Shown: positions 1 to 8,417 of the stretch, piece after piece | Layout of the letters: every line of letters begins with the position of its first letter | Numbering within the stretch: the stretch's first letter is position 1 | Notes under the pieces: model-generated | Seen by the model: the letters and a program-made list of their open reading frames with translations, nothing else | What the model was told of the DNA's origin: nothing | The model's database searches: none | Program-made: the position numbers and the translations under genes | Source of the DNA: Burkholderiaceae bacterium | GTDB taxonomy: Bacteria; Pseudomonadota; Gammaproteobacteria; Burkholderiales; Burkholderiaceae_C | DNA: 64,000 nucleotides | Reading direction: 5' to 3' | Assembly (NCBI GenBank): GCA_019751915.1 | Contig: JAIEMS010000008.1 | Span: 1 to 64,000 of the forward strand

Positions 1-10
1 TCTTCTTCAC

Positions 11-39
11 GTCCAATCTCCTGTCATATGGGATTGGAC
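11..39. repeat. 8-bp perfect inverted repeat beside IS remnant
   Basis: GTCCAATC at 11-18 is matched by GATTGGAC at 32-39, around a 13-base spacer. It sits just upstream of the conserved IS3 transposase tail, where the reading frame no longer looks like transposase. It may be the end of another element or a small hairpin. Function unknown. Confidence 0.4.
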
Positions 40-75
40 TCCAGAGTTAGCCGCTACTCAAATTCGGGGGGACGT

Positions 76-215
76 CGCTGGTACAACAAGACCCGGCTGC
101 ACTCGACACTGGCCTATGTCAGCCCGATGCAGTTCGAGAAAGACTGGCTGGCGGCTCAGACCAGGCAAGCCAGTTCATGATCTCGGCTATGGGATACGTA
201 ATACAGGGGCAAGGT
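76..215 (+). mobile_element. IS3-family transposase (OrfB) 3' remnant
   Basis: The frame ending at the TGA at 178-180 encodes WYNKTRLHSTLAYVSPMQFE followed by about 14 more residues. This is the C-terminal signature of IS3-family OrfB integrases (WYN-x-RxHSxLxYxSPxxFE). Upstream of about position 76 the frame loses resemblance to the family (glycine/serine-rich), so the catalytic DDE core is missing or rearranged, or lies outside the window. The stretch to about 215 (ending near GGGGCAAGGTCA) may hold the element's right end. It cannot be an active copy as seen here. Confidence 0.7.
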
Positions 216-298
216 CAGTTTGCTTGACTTTGGGGCGCAGCGGTGTGTTGCCTACCGTAGCGATTGACGGCAGATCAGGCTGATTTTTAGCAGGTCGG
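181..298. other. intergenic, IS end to GGDEF-EAL gene 3' end
   Basis: No gene, tRNA or clear terminator is seen here. The first 35 bases are probably the IS right end. The rest is the 3' flank of the minus-strand GGDEF-EAL gene. Confidence 0.5.
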
Positions 299-3142
299 TC
301 AAGCCATCAAATTTTCGACTGGTGCTGGACGACCAAACAAATACCCTTGGCAAGTGTGACAGCCGTTCTCAGCCAAGCTGTCACGCTGCTCCTGCGTTTC
401 GACTCCTTCGGCGATGACATTCAATCCCAAATTATTCGCCAAGGTAACAATGGTGCGCACAATGGCAGTGGCTCTGGGTTCTTTGCCGACATCGTGAACA
501 AAACTCTGATCGATCTTGAGCTGGTTGAGCGGCAGACGGCGCAGATACGCCAACGATGAATAACCCGTACCAAAATCGTCCAGCGAGAAACCCACCCCAT
601 GCTCACGCAGAGCATTCATTTTGGTGATGGCCTCTTCTTGGTTGTCTAACAACAGACTCTCTGTCAGCTCCAGCTTCAGTCGTTGCGGGTTGGCACCAGT
701 CGCTGCCAGAGTGTGCAAAACTTGAATCACAAAGTCTGGCTGGCGCAGTTGCAGGCCGCTGACGTTGACCGCTATCGTAAGCGCTTGGCGTGCTGGGTCT
801 TTGGCCCACAAAGTCAGTTGCTCACAGGCCGTTTTTAACACCCACTGGCCCAAAGGCAAAATCAAACCACTTTCTTCGGCCAACGGAATAAAGTCTACAG
901 GTGAGACCATGCCGCGCTCTGGGTGGTGCCAGCGCACCAGCGCTTCAACACCAATCAACTTGCTTTGGGCATTTACTTGGGGTTGGTAAAAAAGTACCAG
1001 CTGATCGTCCTGAATACCCGTTCGGAGGTCTTTTTCCAGCGCTACGCGCTTGACCACGGCAGCGTGCATGGCAGGGTCGAAAAAGCGCACCGTATTGCGA
1101 CCAGCCTCTTTGGCGCGGTACATTGCCATATCGGCATGCTTCATCAGGTCTTCGGCGCTGGCATTGGGGTCGGTAAAAAGCACCACCCCGATGCTGCACG
1201 AGTTCTTGATATCGTCACCCGCAAACTGAAATGGCTGGCTCAGGGTGGTCAGGACGGTTTCGGCCACGGTTTCGGCTTGCGTGGCTGCCTCGCTGGTTTG
1301 GGTACTCAGTTCCTCCAGCACCACAACAAACTCATCGCCACCCAGCCGGGCCACGCTATCGCCCTCGCGCACGGTTTGCACTAAGCGACGAGCCACCTCT
1401 TGCAGTAGCAAATCACCCTTATCGTGGCCTAAGGTCTCGTTGATGAATTTGAAGTTGTCCAAATCAATGAACATCAACGCGCCTTCGCGTCCAGTGCGTC
1501 GGCTGGTAATTAAGGCCTGTTGTAGGCGGTCAAGCAGCAAACGCCGGTTGGGCAACTGGGTCAGCGCGTCGTAGTAGGCCAGATGGCGGATTTCTGCCTC
1601 GGCGGCCTTGCGCTCGGTAATGTCGGTCAGAGTGCTAACGTAGTGGGTTACTTCGCCTTGATCGGTTTTGACTGCCGTAATCGTCAGCCACTCTAGGAAA
1701 ACCGATCCGTCTTTGTGGCGGTTCCAGACTTCTCCGCTCCAGCCGCCCAGCGCTTGAATGGTACCGTGGATGGCGCTGTAAAAAGCGGCATTGTGCTTGC
1801 CCGATTGCAGCATGCGGGGCGTTCGACCCACTGCATCGTCGCTGGTGTAGCCGGTAATTTCGGTAAAGGCTCGGTTGACGCGCAAGATGCGGCTGTCAGC
1901 ATCGGTAACAAACATGCCTTCTTGGGACTCAAAAGCGATAGCAGCAATGCGCAAATCGGCCTGCGCTTCTTCTAATTCGCAGTGGTAACGTGAAAACAAT
2001 CCGCTGGACCAGCGTGAAAACCCATAAGAGCCGGCCAATCCTAAGCCCAATGCGCCCAAAAGTACCAGTGCCAGACGGATATGCCGTTCGGTGCTGCCTT
2101 TTTCATGGGCTTGAACCTCTGCGTGCAGGGTCGATTGCAGTTCGTCATTAAAAATCGAGGTCACCAGCACCCAACCCCACGGTGCATAGGTGCTAATTAA
2201 AGCGGTTTTGCGGCCCACTTCGGGTTTGCCGTCGGCACTGGTGCGGGGCCAGTCGTACTCTACAAAGCCGCCGCCCGCACGGGCAGATGACCTGAATTTT
2301 TCCAGTGCCAGACGCTCAAGACCACCCATTTCATCGGGCGTATGGCCTTCAAGGGCTGGGTTGTTTGGACTGAGCAAGGAACGCCCATCGCGGTCAATCA
2401 AACCGACCGAACCGCTGCTGCCAAAACGCAAAGAGCGTAGCCGTCCCATAGCCTCTTTTTTTTGCCGAGCTTCCCATTCATACAGGTAGTCGCCCGTGCC
2501 AATTAACCAGTCGTAAGGGGCAAAATGGCGCACATAAGCGAGCTTCTCGGCCATTTGGTTGGGCACATCGGGTCGGTACCAACGGTAGCTAGAAAACCCC
2601 TCACCTTCGGATTTGCGCGCCGCATCAATCAGCCCGCGCATGATGTAGTGTCCGGTATCGTCGCGGTTATCAATACCATTGCGCCCTTCAAACTGTGGGC
2701 CCGTCGGCAGCAGCAAAAACTGCCCCTGCATGTCGTCAATGAAGAAGTAGCCTCTGCCCTCAAAAAAGCGGGCGGTACGCAGGGCCTCAATGATGAGTTT
2801 TTGTACCTCGAGTGTCGGCCTTTTGCCCATTTCTCGGGCATAGATAGCTTGGGCAATCTGCATGGCCGTATCGACTTGCTCGACGGCACTGCGGCGCAGG
2901 ACGTTTTCGGTGCGAAGGCGCAAAAACTCTAAGTAATCGACCGCCGAATTCATCTCGGCGGTCAGGCGCGCTTTTTGCTGTTGTGAGAATACCTGTTCAA
3001 TGCGGCCCAACGATGCCCGCTGCTCTTGGATGTTTTGCCACGAAAAGAACCCCGCCAGCGCCAACGTTACGACCAGCACCAAGCCCAAAGTCCCAGCTAG
3101 GTGCAGCCGAGGCATGGTGGTTTCGTTGGCAGACAGGCGCAT
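299..3142 (-). CDS. Cache-PAS-GGDEF-EAL cyclic-di-GMP enzyme
   Basis: A 947-residue inner-membrane signalling protein that should both make and degrade c-di-GMP. One N-terminal membrane segment (about 13-33) is followed by a large periplasmic region with two Cache_2-like units (YFFIDDMQG; later VGLIDRDGRSLL and APWGWVL), a second membrane segment near 355-378, a PAS domain (FVTDADSRILRVN), GGDEF (LGGDEF, with the inhibitory RxxD as REGD five residues upstream) and EAL (GVEALVRWHH, DDFGTGYSSL, IDQSFV). Both active-site signatures look intact. The ATG at 3142 has GGAGTCC upstream; an upstream TTG frame extension has no support. Ligand unknown; small carboxylates are typical of Cache_2 but this is inference. 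Confidence 0.9.
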   Translation of the reverse strand: MRLSANETTMPRLHLAGTLGLVLVVTLALAGFFSWQNIQEQRASLGRIEQVFSQQQKARLTAEMNSAVDYLEFLRLRTENVLRRSAVEQVDTAMQIAQAIYAREMGKRPTLEVQKLIIEALRTARFFEGRGYFFIDDMQGQFLLLPTGPQFEGRNGIDNRDDTGHYIMRGLIDAARKSEGEGFSSYRWYRPDVPNQMAEKLAYVRHFAPYDWLIGTGDYLYEWEARQKKEAMGRLRSLRFGSSGSVGLIDRDGRSLLSPNNPALEGHTPDEMGGLERLALEKFRSSARAGGGFVEYDWPRTSADGKPEVGRKTALISTYAPWGWVLVTSIFNDELQSTLHAEVQAHEKGSTERHIRLALVLLGALGLGLAGSYGFSRWSSGLFSRYHCELEEAQADLRIAAIAFESQEGMFVTDADSRILRVNRAFTEITGYTSDDAVGRTPRMLQSGKHNAAFYSAIHGTIQALGGWSGEVWNRHKDGSVFLEWLTITAVKTDQGEVTHYVSTLTDITERKAAEAEIRHLAYYDALTQLPNRRLLLDRLQQALITSRRTGREGALMFIDLDNFKFINETLGHDKGDLLLQEVARRLVQTVREGDSVARLGGDEFVVVLEELSTQTSEAATQAETVAETVLTTLSQPFQFAGDDIKNSCSIGVVLFTDPNASAEDLMKHADMAMYRAKEAGRNTVRFFDPAMHAAVVKRVALEKDLRTGIQDDQLVLFYQPQVNAQSKLIGVEALVRWHHPERGMVSPVDFIPLAEESGLILPLGQWVLKTACEQLTLWAKDPARQALTIAVNVSGLQLRQPDFVIQVLHTLAATGANPQRLKLELTESLLLDNQEEAITKMNALREHGVGFSLDDFGTGYSSLAYLRRLPLNQLKIDQSFVHDVGKEPRATAIVRTIVTLANNLGLNVIAEGVETQEQRDSLAENGCHTCQGYLFGRPAPVENLMA

Positions 3143-3300
3143 GAAAAGAGGACTCCGAAATAGGTGGGTAAATTTTATGGCCCGTTTGGCTTTTCGTGCG
3201 CCCAGTGCCGTCAATCAGAAGCCAATTAAATTGGTTTTTAGGCCAGTGGGCAGGCTGGTTGCTGCAAAAGTGCCCCGTGGAGAGGTATTAGAGGTGCAAC

Positions 3301-4407
3301 TCAAGTGCTGCTTGGGGTCGAGACCACACCCAGACGCTGCTGTAGTCGGGTGCTGCTGCTGGTGTATTCGAGGGGCAATTTTTGGTCAGCGAGGTGCTCG
3401 GCGGCGGCAAATGCCGCTAACGTGGCTTCGTGAAAGCCGCACACCAGCAGTTTGCGCTTGCCGGGGTAAGTAACGATGTCGCCCACCGCATAGATGCCCG
3501 GCACACTGGTGGCAAAGGTGGCGGTATCGACCACCAGTTGCTTGCGCTCTAAGGCCAAGCCCCAGTCCACCAATGGCCCCAAACGTGGCGACAGGCCCAG
3601 CCGCACCAGCAATAGGTCCAGACCCAAGCGCTGGGCGCTGCCATCGGTCGCCAGCCATTGCAGGGCATTCAGGCGGTTTGCATGGCATTCGATGCCGGTG
3701 ATTTGACCAATAGCCACTTGCACCTGCCCAGATGCGCGCAGTGCATACAGTGCGTGCAGCATGTTAGGGGGGGCATCAAAGGTATCGCGCCGATGCTGCA
3801 AGGTGATGCTGGCAGGGCGCTGGGGCACCGGAACTGCGGCGCAGGCCAAGACTTGGGCCACAGCCGGTTCGTCGCCCCCGTATACCACGATGTGCTGCCC
3901 AGCAAACGCCGTAACATCGTCTGCACGGTAGAACACTTGCCTGCCTTCAAAGGCCTCAAGGCCCGCCAGCTTGAGCGTGCGCGGCACAAAGGCACCGACA
4001 CCGGCAGCAATGAACACACTTCGGGCCAACCACTGCTGGCCTTGATCGGTGCCCACAAGCAAGCGCCCATCGGCTTGCACCGCTAGGCTGTTGACGAGTT
4101 GGCCCAAGTGCCGCTGCGGGGCAAAGGGGGCCATTTGCTGTTCTAGCCGCTGCACCAAGTCGTGGCCGCTGCACACCGGAGTGGCCGCAATGTCGTAGAT
4201 GAGCTTGTCGCCATACAACTGGGCACACTGGCCGCCTGTGTGCGCCAGTGCATCTACCAAGTGAACATGCAGACCTTGCAAACCGAGCTGAAACACCTGA
4301 AACAGGCCCACTGGCCCAGCGCCGATGACGACGGCATCGGTGGCAATCGGGGCTGCGGCGGCGTTCAGCGTACCAAGTCCTTGATTTTGCCGGGCTGACC
4401 GTTCCAC
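3301..4407 (-). CDS. ferredoxin--NADP(+) reductase, thioredoxin-reductase-like type
   Basis: A 368-residue flavoprotein of the TrxR-like ferredoxin-NADP reductase family (type 2). The FAD-binding Rossmann motif [11 protein letters not shown] is near residue 29, TGGQC follows near 58, and the NADP-domain motif VVYGGDEPA and the C-terminal [11 protein letters not shown] are present. The redox CxxC of true thioredoxin reductases is absent, as expected for this family. The frame opens with GTG at 4407 and overlaps the end of fdxA by 43 bases, so translation is probably coupled; a later non-ATG start is possible because no ATG is available before the Rossmann motif. Its partner is most likely the ferredoxin encoded just upstream in the same transcript. 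Confidence 0.88.
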   Translation of the reverse strand: MERSARQNQGLGTLNAAAAPIATDAVVIGAGPVGLFQVFQLGLQGLHVHLVDALAHTGGQCAQLYGDKLIYDIAATPVCSGHDLVQRLEQQMAPFAPQRHLGQLVNSLAVQADGRLLVGTDQGQQWLARSVFIAAGVGAFVPRTLKLAGLEAFEGRQVFYRADDVTAFAGQHIVVYGGDEPAVAQVLACAAVPVPQRPASITLQHRRDTFDAPPNMLHALYALRASGQVQVAIGQITGIECHANRLNALQWLATDGSAQRLGLDLLLVRLGLSPRLGPLVDWGLALERKQLVVDTATFATSVPGIYAVGDIVTYPGKRKLLVCGFHEATLAAFAAAEHLADQKLPLEYTSSSTRLQQRLGVVSTPSST

Positions 4408-4694
4408 TCGTCCGCGTCGGGCAGGGCAGATTTGCGCTTGGTGATGGCTTTCCAGCCCGAGGCGTTGGTCAGGTCGGCATTGATTTTGATGAAGGCCAGC
4501 TCCGCCGGTGGCATATCTTCTTCAGCAAAAATGGCGTTGGCTGGGCATTCGGGCACGCAGACGGCGCAGTCAATGCACTCGTCGGGGTTGATGACCAGCA
4601 TGTTCGGGCCTTCAACAAAGCAGTCAACCGGACAAACGTCCACACAATCGGTGTACTTGCATTTGATGCAGTTTTCGGAAACGACGTGGGTCAT
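4365..4694 (-). CDS. fdxA: FdxA-type ferredoxin (two Fe-S clusters)
   Basis: A 109-residue 7Fe/8Fe ferredoxin. The first Cys set is [17 protein letters not shown] and the second is [12 protein letters not shown], matching FdxA proteins that carry one [3Fe-4S] and one [4Fe-4S] cluster. A C-terminal tail of about 50 residues is typical of the family. It is a soluble one-electron carrier. It lies between cysN and the ferredoxin reductase gene on the same strand; that position suggests it could feed the ferredoxin-type sulfite reductase encoded upstream, which has no CysJ partner in the window. Start ATG is preceded by a GGGAGG-like context on the plus-strand complement side only weakly. Confidence 0.93.
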   Translation of the reverse strand: MTHVVSENCIKCKYTDCVDVCPVDCFVEGPNMLVINPDECIDCAVCVPECPANAIFAEEDMPPAELAFIKINADLTNASGWKAITKRKSALPDADEWNGQPGKIKDLVR

Positions 4695-4713
4695 GGGATT
4701 CTTTGGGAGGGTC

Positions 4714-4784
4714 GGTGAAAACCCGCGATTTTAGAAGCTTTCACCAAAGGGTTAATCGGGAAGGTCTGCCCTGTACAGGCAGAC
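4714..4784. other. two inverted repeats between cysN and fdxA
   Basis: In the 108-base gap, GTCTGCC (4764-4770) pairs with GGCAGAC (4778-4784), and GGTGAAA (4714-4720) pairs with TTTCACC (4739-4745). On the minus strand the first follows cysN but has no T-run, so it is not a classic intrinsic terminator. It may stabilise the cysN 3' end. The second lies in the fdxA leader. Confidence 0.4.
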
Positions 4785-4802
4785 GGTGGCGCAACAGCCG
4801 TT

Positions 4803-6167
4803 TCAGTTCACCAGCACCGCTGCGGCGGTTTTATGGCTGGCGGTATCGACCAAAATCAGCGAACCCAACACCCGCGCTTTGGCAAAGGCTGCCGCAGGCA
4901 GTGCTTCTTGCAGCAGCAGCTCGACATGGCCGATGGCATTGGGTTCGAGCTGGGTGGCATCTTCTTCGGCCAAGGTGTTGATGTTGAGCTTGTGCACCAC
5001 GCGCTTGACTTTGGCTTTGACCCAGCGGTGGCCGTGCAGGGCGAGGTAGGCACGTCCGGCCACCAAGGGCTCGTCATCCATCCAAGCCACCGTGGCAGAT
5101 AGCTCTTTGCGGCCCGGCCAAGGGCTGGCACTGGCGGGGGTGTCAAAGTCGTCCTCGGCCACGACCGAGGCTACCGGGGCGGCCAAAATCCAATCGCCGC
5201 GCGAGACATCGACCTCGCGGTCGAGGATGATGCCTGCGCTCAGGCCCGCAGGCACACCGACCGGGCGGCGGGCATGGTCGAGCACTTGGGCCACCGTCGC
5301 TGTCTGGCCGCTGGGGAAGATTTGCACGGTACTGCCCGGCGCGACGCTGCCAGCGGCGACACGGCCCCAAAAGACGCGGCGGCCTTGGCTGGTGACGTTG
5401 GAGTCGTGAAACTTCTCAACCCACTGCACCGGAAAGGCCAGTGCCAAATCGGTGTCGGCGGGGGTGTTGGGCAGTAGCTCCAAAATTTGCAGCAAGCTCG
5501 GGCCGTTGTAGCCGCACCAACCGGGTTGTTGGTCAACCACATTCCAGCCCTTGAGGGCCGATACCGGCACCGTAGCGTGGGCGGTGATGCCCGCCGATTC
5601 GGCAAAGGCTTCCAGTGCCGCGCTGATGTGTTGCCACGCCAAAGCGGGGTCAGCGACTGCATCGAGTTTATTCACCGCAAACACCAGCGAATGCACGCGC
5701 AGCAGGTGCGCCAGCAGGCTGTGGCGGCGTGTTTGCTGCAACAAGGCCAGTTGCGGATTTTGCCAATCGAGCTTGGTGGCATCGACCAGCACCACGGCAG
5801 CATCGGCGCTGCTGGCGGCGGTCACCATGTTGCGGGTGTATTGCTCGTGGCCGGGGGCATCGCCGATGATGAATTTGCGCGCCTCGGTGGCAAAGTAGCG
5901 GTAGGCCACGTCGATGGTGATGCCTTGCTCGCGCTCTGCAGACAAGCCATCGGTCAGCAAGGCCAAGTCGGTCTCGCCTTGGCGCTGCACCCCAGCGAGG
6001 TGGTCTTGCAGCACGGCTTTGCTATCGACCAGCAAGCGGCCAATTAGTGTGCTCTTGCCGTCGTCGACACTGCCGCAGGTGATGAAGCGCAGCGCAGAAA
6101 TGTGGTCATCTTGGCTTCTAGCGCTTACTGCAACTGCGTTACTTGCTATGGTTTCAGGAGTGGTCAT
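4803..6167 (-). CDS. cysN: sulfate adenylyltransferase GTPase subunit CysN
   Basis: A 454-residue EF-Tu-like GTPase that, with CysD, forms APS from sulfate and ATP. GTPase motifs are G1 GSVDDGKST (near 32), G3 DAPGHEQYTRNM and G4 NKLD, followed by beta-barrel domains. No C-terminal CysC kinase domain is fused, consistent with direct APS reduction. The ATG at 6167 is chosen because it is the last start before the GTPase core and matches usual family length; the open frame extends further upstream only through repeat DNA. Oddly, residues 6-19 are encoded by a copy of the dispersed repeat, so the N-terminal tail is repeat-derived. It is the last gene of the cys operon. Confidence 0.93.
   Translation of the reverse strand: MTTPETIASNAVAVSARSQDDHISALRFITCGSVDDGKSTLIGRLLVDSKAVLQDHLAGVQRQGETDLALLTDGLSAEREQGITIDVAYRYFATEARKFIIGDAPGHEQYTRNMVTAASSADAAVVLVDATKLDWQNPQLALLQQTRRHSLLAHLLRVHSLVFAVNKLDAVADPALAWQHISAALEAFAESAGITAHATVPVSALKGWNVVDQQPGWCGYNGPSLLQILELLPNTPADTDLALAFPVQWVEKFHDSNVTSQGRRVFWGRVAAGSVAPGSTVQIFPSGQTATVAQVLDHARRPVGVPAGLSAGIILDREVDVSRGDWILAAPVASVVAEDDFDTPASASPWPGRKELSATVAWMDDEPLVAGRAYLALHGHRWVKAKVKRVVHKLNINTLAEEDATQLEPNAIGHVELLLQEALPAAAFAKARVLGSLILVDTASHKTAAAVLVN
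6111..6150 (-). repeat. dispersed repeat copy A (inside cysN 5' end)
   Basis: On the minus strand this reads ATAGC...TAAGCGCTAGAAGCC, the right half of the window's dispersed repeat (compare 6233-6290 and 45099-45151). It lies in frame in the first codons of cysN. Confidence 0.6.
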
Positions 6168-6232
6168 AAATCGGGCTTGTCGGGGTGTGCCAAGGGCCAC
6201 GCTGGGGCATGGTTCGGCAAAATTTGAAGTAT

Positions 6233-6290
6233 TTTTGGCCTCTAGCGCTTGCCTAGCAAGCATTAGCAGCTATTAAATCAATAGCAAAAA
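6233..6290 (-). repeat. dispersed repeat copy B (cysD-cysN gap)
   Basis: A near-complete copy. On the minus strand it reads TTGCTATTGATTTAATAGC, then AAGCGCTAGAGGCC. It begins right after the cysD stop codon and ends 66 bases before the cysN start, only about 80 bases from copy A in the same orientation. Confidence 0.75.
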
Positions 6291-6292
6291 AA

Positions 6293-7225
6293 TCAGAAGT
6301 AGCCATCCTTCTTGCGCTTTTCCATCGAGGCATCGGAGGTTTTGTCGTCCATGCGCGTGGCACCGCGCTCGCTGACATCGGCGGCCAAGGTCTCAATGAC
6401 GATGTCGGCGGCGGTGGCGGCCAGACTCTCTACCGGGCAGGTGCAGGTGATGTCGCCGACGGTGCGAAAACGCACTTGGCGCGTTTCGATGTGCTCGCCC
6501 TCGCGCGGCGGGGTCAGTTCGGTGACGGGCACCAGCAAGCCTTTGCGCTCGACCACTTGGCGCTCGTGGCTGTAGTAGAGCGAAGGCAGGGCGATTTGTT
6601 CGCGGTCAATGTATTGCCACACGTCCAGTTCCGTCCAGTTGCTGATCGGAAAAACCCGGAAATGCTCACCCGGTTGCAGTCGGGTGTTGAACAGTGTCCA
6701 CAACTCTGGGCGTTGTGCCTTGGGCTGCCACTGACCAAAGCTGTCGCGGTGGCTGAAAATACGCTCCTTGGCGCGGGCTTTTTCTTCGTCGCGGCGCGCA
6801 CCGCCAATCAGCGCGTCAAAGCGAAATTCTTCAATCGCTTCGAGCAGCGTGACCGACTGGTGGACATTGCGCGACTCGCCCGGATGCGCCAGCCGCACGG
6901 TGCCACGCGCCATCGAGTCTTCGACGCTGCGAACGATCAACTCTGCGCCCAATTCTTTGGCCCGGAAGTCGCGAAAATCGGTCACTTCGTGAAAATTGTG
7001 GCCGGTATCGATCATCAACAGCGGGTAAGGAATGCGGCCAGCGCCAAAAGCCTTTTCGGCGCAGCGCAGCATCACCAGCGAGTCTTTGCCACCCGAAAAC
7101 AGCAGTGTGGGCCGCTCAAAGGCGGCAGCGACTTCGCGCAGGATGAAGATGGTTTCTTCTTCCAGCGCATCCAGATGGCGGTTGCTCAGATGGCTCAGGG
7201 CGGAGGGTTCAAGGCGGGCGTTCAT
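6293..7225 (-). CDS. cysD: sulfate adenylyltransferase subunit CysD
   Basis: A 310-residue catalytic subunit of ATP sulfurylase, of the PP-loop ATP pyrophosphatase fold. The PP-loop SGGKDS is near residue 44. Further family features are the GGARRDEEKARAKER stretch and the C-terminal tail KRKKDGYF. It adenylates sulfate to APS together with the GTPase CysN. ATG at 7225; cysH ends 12 bases upstream, so the genes are co-transcribed. Length and motifs are normal. Confidence 0.95.
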   Translation of the reverse strand: MNARLEPSALSHLSNRHLDALEEETIFILREVAAAFERPTLLFSGGKDSLVMLRCAEKAFGAGRIPYPLLMIDTGHNFHEVTDFRDFRAKELGAELIVRSVEDSMARGTVRLAHPGESRNVHQSVTLLEAIEEFRFDALIGGARRDEEKARAKERIFSHRDSFGQWQPKAQRPELWTLFNTRLQPGEHFRVFPISNWTELDVWQYIDREQIALPSLYYSHERQVVERKGLLVPVTELTPPREGEHIETRQVRFRTVGDITCTCPVESLAATAADIVIETLAADVSERGATRMDDKTSDASMEKRKKDGYF

Positions 7226-7236
7226 ATTTTTTCCTG

Positions 7237-8004
7237 TTATTTTTTAACGTGCAGGCCACATTCTTTGGCAGATTCATCTTCCCACCACCAGCGCCCGGCG
7301 CGAAAGTCCTCGCCCAATGCGATAGCGCGGGTACAGGGTGCGCAGCCAATGCTCGGGAAAAACTGGTCGTGCAGCGGGTTGTAATCGACCTTATTTTCAG
7401 CGATGTAATGCCAAACATCGCCCAGCGTCCAATCGGCCAGCGGGTTGAATTTGGTCAAACCTTTGCTGGCGACTTCGCTGGTGTCGGTCAGGGGCACTTC
7501 GGCACGGGCATTCGATTGCTCACGGCGCAGGCCGGTAATCCAACCCTGCTTACCGGCCAAGGCACGCGCCAGCGGCTGCATTTTGCGAAGTTCGCAGCAG
7601 GTCTTGCGCAGTGCAATGCTTTGGTACATCGCGTCTTGGCCGTGGTCGCGAACAAATTGAATCACCGCATCCAACTCGGGCCGGTAAACCACCACGGGCG
7701 CGCGCGACGTGGCTTGGGTGCGCTCTAGCAGCGCCAGCGTTTCGGTGTGCAAAGCGCCGGTATCGAGCACAAACACCGGAATATCCAATTGCAATGCGTT
7801 GATGAGGTGGGTAATGACCACATCTTCGGCCCCCAAGCTGGAGGCTTGCGTCACTGCGCCGGGCACCGTACCCAAAGCGGCAGCTTGCTGGAGCACTGTG
7901 CGCGTTTGCGCCAACTTGTCGGCAAAACCAGCGCTGGCACGGGCATGGACGGTGGTGGCTTTAGCGGGCGCGCCGCGCGACAAAAGACTGCTACTGTGGT
8001 TCAT
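7237..8004 (-). CDS. cysH: APS reductase CysH ([4Fe-4S] type)
   Basis: A 255-residue phosphoadenylyl/adenylyl-sulfate reductase. The cysteine pairs KTCCELRK and IGCAPCTRA are the [4Fe-4S] ligands that mark APS-using enzymes, and ECGLH near the C-terminus carries the catalytic cysteine. It reduces APS to sulfite with thioredoxin or a similar donor, which fits the absence of an APS kinase gene (cysC) here. Its ATG overlaps the TAA of the DUF934 gene (TAATG), giving tight translational coupling. Confidence 0.95.
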   Translation of the reverse strand: MNHSSSLLSRGAPAKATTVHARASAGFADKLAQTRTVLQQAAALGTVPGAVTQASSLGAEDVVITHLINALQLDIPVFVLDTGALHTETLALLERTQATSRAPVVVYRPELDAVIQFVRDHGQDAMYQSIALRKTCCELRKMQPLARALAGKQGWITGLRREQSNARAEVPLTDTSEVASKGLTKFNPLADWTLGDVWHYIAENKVDYNPLHDQFFPSIGCAPCTRAIALGEDFRAGRWWWEDESAKECGLHVKK

Positions 8005-8393
8005 TACGGCACCAAAGCAAAAAGGGGTTGGGTTTGCACGGCATCGGCTTGGTAAAAGCCCTGAAAGCGCGCCAACTGGCGCTGGGCATCGGCTGCATCA
8101 ACGCCCTCTTTCAGCACTGCCGAGCTAAAACCGGTGCGCTGCATTTGTACCAATTGGTCAATCAACACATCGCCCGTGGCCCGAATCTCACCGGCAAACT
8201 TGCGGCGGAGGCGCAGCAAGTAGGCTTGGCTAAAGGCCCGGCCATCGGTGAAGTTTGGAAAATGCAGGTCAATGCGCGCCACACCGTCCAGCGGCAGAGC
8301 CAAGGCATCGGCATCGTTCGGTAAGGCTACGACGGCGCTATCGCCCTCGGCAGGGGCAGTGTGCGCTTGGGAGGCAAGAATCTGAAAGCTCAT
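8004..8393 (-). CDS. DUF934 family protein of the cys operon
   Basis: A 129-residue soluble protein of the DUF934 family, seen in proteobacterial sulfate-reduction operons between cysI and cysH. Recognisable is the family core IDLHFPNFTDGRAFSQAYLL followed by a basic stretch and GDVLIDQL. No cofactor motif or membrane segment is visible. The biochemical role is not established; the fixed position between sulfite reductase and APS reductase suggests it helps one of them (inference). It overlaps cysH by one base of the start/stop junction. Confidence 0.85.
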   Translation of the reverse strand: MSFQILASQAHTAPAEGDSAVVALPNDADALALPLDGVARIDLHFPNFTDGRAFSQAYLLRLRRKFAGEIRATGDVLIDQLVQMQRTGFSSAVLKEGVDAADAQRQLARFQGFYQADAVQTQPLFALVP

Positions 8394-8417
8394 GGTCGGA
8401 TGGATTCCAAAGGGGTT

